The notes under the pieces: generated by a model
What the model saw: only the letters and a program-made list of their open reading frames with translations
Database searches by the model: none
What the model was told of the DNA's origin: nothing
Assembly: GCA_945901825.1 (NCBI GenBank)
Contig: CAMDMC010000026.1
Coordinates: 1-21,257 of the forward strand
Source of the DNA: Bordetella parapertussis
Lineage (GTDB): Bacteria; Pseudomonadota; Gammaproteobacteria; Burkholderiales; Burkholderiaceae_A
Length of the DNA: 21,257 nt
Reading direction: 5' to 3'
In this document: in pieces, positions 17,548-21,257 of the stretch
Numbering within the stretch: position 1 is the stretch's first letter
How the letters are laid out: every line of letters begins with the position of its first letter
Position numbers and translations under genes: made by a program

Positions 17548-18270
17548 TTACAGCCATCCAAGCTGCTCGAGCGACTCATAAATACCCGCAGCGCCATCTT
17601 GGCTTGCAAACATAAGGCCCGGATTTTCCTTTTGAGTTAGGAGCGCTTCTTTAAGCGCTGGCTCGGCGTTGGCAACCACCACTGCGGGCAACGGTAGGCG
17701 AAGCATCGCCAGGTCGTTCAGCGTGTCTCCTGCCACTAGAACCTGGTGGGCAGTGAGCCCCCAATAAGCCATGAGCCAGCTCACTGCAAATCCTTTGTTG
17801 ACGCCCCGAGGCAGCGCATCAAGGTACTGGTTGTCAGAGATAAGGCCGTCAAAGCCAAGCGCCTCAATACGTTTCGCTGCGTATTTGGCGATTGCGGGCC
17901 TGTCGAAGTGCAGGCTGTAACGGTGAGGGCCAAAAATGGGCTGCTCGCGAAGGCCTTGGTTAAGAAACTCCTTTAGCTGGTCTCGTAGAAGATGCTGCCC
18001 GTCTTTCCAGCGGGCTTGCACAAGGCTTTCGTAGTCTTGGCTAAAGGTCTCGCCTCTGCTGTCCCAGATGCTTGTGCCAACATCGCCGATAACAGCATTA
18101 GGCCTGGCAAGCTCATTGGAATTGATGGCTGGAAAAATACTCGGGTGGCCCCGACCCGAGACATAAACAAGACCAATGCCGGAGGATTCAATGGCCTGAA
18201 GCAGACGCAGTTGTTCCTGCTTGGTCCCGCCAAGAAACGTGCCGTCGAGATCCGTAAAAAGAAATTTCAA
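17548..18270 (-). CDS. HAD phosphatase of the sucrose-phosphatase type, likely glucosylglycerol-phosphate phosphatase
   Basis: A 240-residue Cof/sucrose-phosphatase-type HAD hydrolase. Motif I is FTDLDGTF (nucleophile Asp7, acid/base Asp9), motif II SGR (Ser38), motif III Lys159 in GVNKGFAVSWL, and motif IV GDTLNDLAML (Asp182, Asp186). A cap domain lies at about 80-155. It lies 25 bp upstream of ggpS on the same strand and would remove the phosphate from glucosylglycerol-phosphate. In pseudomonads the two activities are fused in one protein; here they are separate genes. The start is a TTG with no clear ribosome binding site; the only other codons back to the upstream stop are not starts. The AT-rich sequence just upstream may be a promoter or a leaderless start. 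Confidence 0.85.
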   Translation of the reverse strand: MKFLFTDLDGTFLGGTKQEQLRLLQAIESSGIGLVYVSGRGHPSIFPAINSNELARPNAVIGDVGTSIWDSRGETFSQDYESLVQARWKDGQHLLRDQLKEFLNQGLREQPIFGPHRYSLHFDRPAIAKYAAKRIEALGFDGLISDNQYLDALPRGVNKGFAVSWLMAYWGLTAHQVLVAGDTLNDLAMLRLPLPAVVVANAEPALKEALLTQKENPGLMFASQDGAAGIYESLEQLGWL

Positions 18271-18379
18271 GAATATTTTTATAAATATAAATGGTTAAAA
18301 ATGTAGGTGGTTCGACCTGTAAAAGCCTGGCTTAATCGGTTGCTTGTTGGCCAACCCTTGAGGTGACTGACATGGATGC

Positions 18380-18396
18380 GGGTGAGTGATTCACCC
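18380..18396. repeat. Small perfect hairpin in intergenic region
   Basis: GGGTGA (18380-18385) and TCACCC (18391-18396) form a 6-bp stem with a 5-base loop, in the 180-bp gap between the HAD gene and the tRNA fragment. A 10-bp palindrome GTTGGCCAAC lies at 18346-18355. No T-run follows, so a terminator role is not supported. Nothing else is seen in this gap. Confidence 0.25.
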
Positions 18397-18450
18397 AACA
18401 CGCCACGCAGCAATTCCAACAGCGGTTACTTATTCATTGTTCGTTACTCT

Positions 18451-18497
18451 TGGCGCGCCCGGCAGGATTCGAACCCACGACCCCCTGGTTCGTAGCC
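18451..18497 (-). other. 3' fragment of tRNA-Arg(ACG): attachment-site remnant
   Basis: Read on the minus strand, this 47-bp segment is the 3' half of tRNA-Arg(ACG): the anticodon loop CTACGAA with the 3' anticodon strand CCAGG, then the variable loop, the T-loop GGTTCGAATCC, the acceptor strand CGGGCGC, discriminator G and encoded CCA. Upstream of the anticodon loop the match stops: no D-arm or 5' acceptor strand is present. This is what remains when an element inserts at a tRNA anticodon loop and duplicates the 3' part. As the 3' end points left, the element should lie to the right, with the intact tRNA at its far end. Confidence 0.85.
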
Positions 18498-18546
18498 GGA
18501 ACGTGAGTGGTTTTACATACTTTTCCAAACCTTAACACGCCCCTTT

Positions 18547-18596
18547 AAAGCTCATTAAATCAGTTAGTTATGCTATATATAACGCAACTGAGCTTT
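18547..18596. promoter_or_regulatory. Nested inverted repeat upstream of the integrase
   Basis: Outer arms AAAGCTCA (18547-18554) and TGAGCTTT (18589-18596) are perfect reverse complements. Inside them lie CAGTT (18561-18565) with AACTG (18586-18590), and GTTAT (18567-18571) with ATAAC (18579-18583), around an AT-rich centre that contains TATATA. The right-hand outer and middle arms share bases. It lies about 100-150 bp upstream of the integrase start and could be an operator, a site for an excisionase or integrase arm binding, or a cruciform. Confidence 0.45.
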
Positions 18597-18694
18597 ATCG
18601 GGTTAGCTGTAATTCCTTAGCCCGGCATTTGCCCGGCCATAGATTGAAAGCAGACTGTGTGGAAAATTACTGTGTCTTGACGAAGGGGGAGAGT

Positions 18695-19963
18695 GTGTCA
18701 GAGAGCAAAATTCGCTTCAACAAAACCGCCATTGATAGGTTGCCACTGCCTGACCAGGGTAAACGCGCGACTTGGTTTGATGATGATGTCAAAGGACTGG
18801 CACTTCGCGTAACCAGTTCGGGCGCCAAATCGTTCTATCTGGTGCGTTGGATAGAGAGTCGTGCCGAGTGGGTGCGTCTTGGTCGCTATCCGGCGATGAC
18901 CGTGGAACAGGCCCGCAAAGCTGCGACCAAGCTCAATGGGGAAATTGCCAATGGTCGCAACCCAGCTGATGTCAAGCGGGAGAAGCGCGCCGAGATGACC
19001 CTGCGGGAGGCATTCAATACCTACCTCAACCGTTACGCCATACCACATGGACTGAAAACCATCCCTGCTATGCGGGACATGTTTGATCTCTACATGGGCA
19101 AGCTGCCTGACGGGGAACGCAAGCGCCACGGTCGCGTGAGGACCAAACCCGATGGCGCAGTGGACTGGTCCAATAGGAAGCTATCGACTATCCGGCGCGA
19201 GGAGGTCTCAAAACTCCACGCCAATCTCGGGCAAACATGCGGAGCCTATTCTGCCAATCGGATGCTTGAGTTGTTGCGGGCAATATTCAATCGGCTGAAC
19301 AAGATGGGCCTGATCAGTCTCGAAAATCCGGCAGCGGGTATCGAGAAATTCCGTGAGCAGAAGCGTGACCGTTTCTTACAAGCCGATGAAATCCCACGCT
19401 TTTTCACGGCATTGGGCGAAGTCGAAGGCGAGGCAACCCGAGATGCCCTCCTACTGCTGCTGCTGACCGGCGCTCGGCGCAATAACGTACTTGCGATGCG
19501 CTGGGAGGACCTGGACCTGACTCTCGGACGTTGGCGTATTTCCAGCGAGCATTCCAAGAATGGCGATGTTCTGGTGGTGCCACTCACCAGCGCGGCCCTG
19601 AAAATTCTGGAGCGACGACAAGCAGATGTCTCGGGGGAGTATGTCTTCCCATCCAACAGTAAGACAGGCCACATCACGCCGCCAAAAGGTGCCTGGCAGC
19701 GTTTACTGAAGCGAGCAAATCTGACTGGTGTGCGGCTGCATGATCTACGTCGGTCTTTGGCAAGCTGGATGGTGATCGAAGGGGCGAGTTTGGTCGTAAC
19801 AGGAGGTGCCTTGGGTCACAAGGATCCGCAATCTACGGCAGTATATGCAAGGCTGTCGGTGGATCCGGTCAAGCACGCAATGGAGAAAGCACAATCAGCC
19901 ATTCTGGGGCTCGTCGAGAAAGCAGATAAGCGAGAGCCGGCCAATGCCGAGTCACTTGCGTAG
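18695..19963 (+). CDS. int: Tyrosine recombinase, DUF4102-type integrase
   Basis: Site-specific recombinase of 422 residues from the GTG at 18695. The N-terminal DUF4102 domain (about 5-85) has LRVTSSGAKSFYL and LGRYPAMTVEQAR, the core-binding SAM-like domain follows, and the catalytic domain holds Arg261 (TGARRNN), Lys288, His349 and Arg352 in HDLRRSLASW, His375 in LGHKDP and Tyr384 in STAVYARL: a complete active site. Family members integrate islands and phages into tRNA genes, which agrees with the tRNA-Arg fragment just upstream. AAGGGGG at 18683-18689 supports the GTG; an in-frame ATG at 18629 lacks such a site. No excisionase gene is visible in the window. Confidence 0.93.
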   Translation: MSESKIRFNKTAIDRLPLPDQGKRATWFDDDVKGLALRVTSSGAKSFYLVRWIESRAEWVRLGRYPAMTVEQARKAATKLNGEIANGRNPADVKREKRAEMTLREAFNTYLNRYAIPHGLKTIPAMRDMFDLYMGKLPDGERKRHGRVRTKPDGAVDWSNRKLSTIRREEVSKLHANLGQTCGAYSANRMLELLRAIFNRLNKMGLISLENPAAGIEKFREQKRDRFLQADEIPRFFTALGEVEGEATRDALLLLLLTGARRNNVLAMRWEDLDLTLGRWRISSEHSKNGDVLVVPLTSAALKILERRQADVSGEYVFPSNSKTGHITPPKGAWQRLLKRANLTGVRLHDLRRSLASWMVIEGASLVVTGGALGHKDPQSTAVYARLSVDPVKHAMEKAQSAILGLVEKADKREPANAESLA

Positions 19964-20146
19964 CCGCTTTGAACGCTCGATCTGTGTAGCTGCCTTTAGC
20001 GAATGCATGGCGAATGAACTGTGCTCGGCCAGTGCTGTAGTTGGTCCGATGGGCGGTGTCGGGCGGCAATGCGCCGGATACCTGCTGTTCCTCCGCGCAT
20101 GGCGGGCAATGACTGCTTCCCGCTTTAGGCTACAGCCGGCCCGACC

Positions 20147-20189
20147 CAAAGCTGAAGTAGCGATCTTCAGCCCCTACTACAGCTTTGGA
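20147..20189. repeat. Interleaved inverted repeats
   Basis: CCAAAGCTG (20147-20155) and CAGCTTTGG (20181-20189) are perfect 9-bp complements enclosing a second pair, GCTGAAG (20152-20158) and CTTCAGC (20166-20172). The two share bases, so the structures compete. Confidence 0.5.
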
Positions 20190-20259
20190 GCGTTAGCTGT
20201 CATGGCTGGTATGGATTGTCCCGGCTCCGAACGTCGGCTTACTGAGTCGAGCAGTCATA

Positions 20260-20316
20260 CGAACCGACTACCCAATGTCGGTTCGTCGGCCTTATGCAAA
20301 GCTTTCCATAAGGCCG
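20260..20316. repeat. Two adjacent perfect inverted repeats
   Basis: CGAACCGAC (20260-20268) and GTCGGTTCG (20277-20285) form a 9-bp stem with an 8-base loop. Directly after, CGGCCTTATG (20287-20296) and CATAAGGCCG (20307-20316) form a 10-bp stem with a 10-base loop. Both are perfect, and chance would seldom place two such stems one base apart. Confidence 0.65.
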
Positions 20317-20490
20317 AGGTCGCGTCCTCCAGTCAGCCACTACGAACGGCAGGTGTACGGCGCCAAGCAGGCATTCAGTCAGCGAACGTCAGCTTTAGTT
20401 TGTTCAACAGCCTGCCAGATTGAAGGGTTGGGCGACGGATCGTCGGCCTTATGTAAAGCTTTGCAATCGAGCACTTTGCATAATCGGCCT
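20284..20490 (+). repeat. Direct repeat pair of about 22 bp, second copy in a larger imperfect palindrome
   Basis: CGTCGGCCTTATG followed by C/T and AAAGCTTT occurs at 20284-20305 and again at 20441-20462, one mismatch in 22 bases, 157 bp apart. The second copy also forms a looser inverted repeat with CTTTGCATAA and TCGGCC (to about 20490), then AGCCGAC beyond. Confidence 0.55.
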
Positions 20491-20510
20491 GAGCCGACAT
20501 TCACCGAATC

Positions 20511-20560
20511 CCGAAATCTGCTGTTCAGCAAAGACTGCTTCCAACAACCAAGAATTTCGG
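20511..20560. repeat. Inverted repeat with long loop
   Basis: CCGAAAT (20511-20517) and ATTTCGG (20554-20560) are perfect 7-bp complements separated by 36 bases. Alone this is weak, but it continues the series of inverted repeats upstream. Confidence 0.3.
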
Positions 20561-21084
20561 CTCCCGACCTACACCAGCCGCCAAGCCACCGACGTCTTGA
20601 CGGGCGGGTGACTGAGGTAGAGCCGCCATTCTGTTGACTACTATTCAAATTCCAGGGGTGAATGCCCGGTCATCGGGCTTTCCGGACGATTGCTGCAGGT
20701 GTTCAACCTGCCTAAGTAATCGCGTCCGACCCCGTTTCCCACGGTTGATCCTGTCCCATTTGATTCTTTGATCGTTGGCGGAGATGCACAGCGCACCTCC
20801 GCACAACAGGCCAGGTTATGCAGCAGCTAGCTGACGCGGCGCTACCAGCATTGCACCCATGCGGCCAGCACCCAACAACTGGGCATCGCTGCTACAAAAA
20901 GGGCAACCGCTGTCACTTCGCTTGCGCACCGGCTTGCTGCCTGCCTCGCCGCTAAGCCCAAGGAAGCGAAAGCTGTCGTAAACCGCTCCACGTCGATGTC
21001 CAGTGGCACCAGGCCGCAGGCCAGCGATGAGATGGGGTGCCGGCGTTCTTGAGCAGCGCGAGGTGGTCAGTCCCCTGGAGACCC

Positions 21085-21116
21085 AAAGAAAAACCCGCAT
21101 CCATAAGGGATGCGGG
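21085..21116 (-). terminator. Strong intrinsic terminator
   Basis: Read on the minus strand, CCCGCATCC (21108-21116) pairs with GGATGCGGG (21094-21102) over a 5-base loop, a 9-bp perfect stem, followed by TTTTTCTTT. It lies about 30 bp after the stop of the minus-strand gene at the window edge and would end its transcript. Confidence 0.85.
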
Positions 21117-21147
21117 CGAAATGTGTACGACTGACTGAAGTTCCCCG

Positions 21148-21257
21148 TCACCACGGGATATCATCTTCATCAGAAGGGTCTACGTTTTCTGACTGCTTAT
21201 CGACGTAGCAACAATTTTCAGTGGATTCCTCCGATTCATCCATCTCGAGCACTCGGA
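21148..21257 (-). CDS. C-terminus of a protein with SSB-like acidic tail (partial)
   Basis: An open minus-strand frame enters from the right edge and stops at 21148. About 35 residues are visible, and the end reads PSDEDDIPW, close to the acidic D-D-I-P-F tail by which single-stranded DNA-binding proteins recruit partners, with Trp instead of the usual Phe. The preceding visible part is acidic and has two adjacent Cys, not the Gly/Gln-rich linker of typical SSB, so an unrelated protein with a similar end is possible. The terminator just downstream supports a real gene. An ssb gene would fit an ICE. Confidence 0.5.
   Translation of the reverse strand, partial: RVLEMDESEESTENCCYVDKQSENVDPSDEDDIPW

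Larger units (their letters stand above)
19964..21081. other. Non-coding, inverted-repeat-rich stretch
   Basis: About 1.1 kb without a convincing gene. Open frames are short or lack ribosome sites and family features. It holds many inverted repeats and one direct repeat pair, most dense at 20147-20560, listed separately. From about 20640 to 20790 there are small hairpins, such as GCAGGT/ACCTGC and GCGGAG/CTCCGC. At 20816-21050 a minus-strand frame with a CPFC motif could be a decayed gene, not firm enough to call. Confidence 0.5.
18451..21257. mobile_element. Left end of an integrated element (ICE or genomic island), incomplete
   Basis: The stretch has a tRNA 3' fragment at its edge, a tyrosine integrase, repeat-rich non-coding DNA and a gene fragment with an SSB-like tail. 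By eye the integrase prefers CTG for leucine, whereas genes to the left often use CTT, suggesting different ancestry. The right end and the intact tRNA are outside the window, so size and class are unknown. An ICE is possible because ssb genes are common in such elements. Confidence 0.6.

Noticed and set aside
16014..17609. Calling the GT20 gene otsA, and starting it at 17609
   Set aside because: The N-terminus and about 500-residue length suit GgpS better, and the first 29 codons would lie partly in the HAD gene. OtsA is kept only as an alternative.
18451..18527. An intact tRNA-Arg
   Set aside because: No D-arm, 5' acceptor strand or 5' anticodon strand precedes the anticodon loop, so only the 3' half is present.
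19806..20423. A 205-codon plus-strand frame overlapping the end of int
   Set aside because: It lies in another frame of int and then runs through the hairpin-rich DNA, with no family features or ribosome site.
20147..20560. A CRISPR array
   Set aside because: Repeats differ in sequence, are not evenly spaced, and no cas gene is near.

Overview
The window looks like a chromosomal stretch of a Gram-negative proteobacterium, probably a Beta- or Gammaproteobacterium. The evidence is moderately high GC by eye, dense short-gap operons, a form II aerobic CO-dehydrogenase-type cluster, several cyclic-di-GMP genes, and a glucosylglycerol-type compatible-solute pair that suggests a marine, brackish or otherwise salt-exposed habitat. 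Genus cannot be fixed from sequence alone.

Layout. (1) 1-1682, minus: an ABC exporter (membrane domain plus ATPase) cut by the window edge. (2) 1754-10307, plus: an atypical SDR, then a molybdenum hydroxylase operon in the order coxS-coxL-coxM-coxD-coxE-coxG-xdhC. CoxL carries AYRGAGR, the form II signature, so the substrate may or may not be CO. CoxD, CoxE and XdhC are the expected maturation and cofactor-handling proteins, and CoxG is a membrane-tailed SRPBCC protein. (3) 10312-18270, minus: one long co-directional run. It begins with an HAD phosphatase and a GT20 synthase resembling GgpS (glucosylglycerol-phosphate synthase), then an FAD monooxygenase. A four-gene cyclic-di-GMP cassette follows: a soluble GADEF protein, a degenerate-GGDEF/EAL protein, an orphan PhnD-like periplasmic binding protein, and a membrane GGDEF cyclase with a periplasmic sensor region. 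(4) 18451-21257: the border of an integrated element. A 47-bp 3' fragment of tRNA-Arg(ACG), broken at the anticodon loop, is followed by a nested inverted repeat and a DUF4102-type tyrosine integrase. Then come about 1.1 kb of non-coding DNA rich in inverted repeats, a strong terminator, and the C-terminus of a protein with an SSB-like acidic tail.

How they fit together. The cox genes form one metal-enzyme assembly unit. The ggpS/HAD pair would make and dephosphorylate an osmolyte precursor. The cyclic-di-GMP cassette plausibly couples a periplasmic ligand to cyclic-di-GMP turnover; this is the most interesting candidate system here. The integrase region is a mobile-element end whose bulk and intact tRNA should lie to the right of the window.
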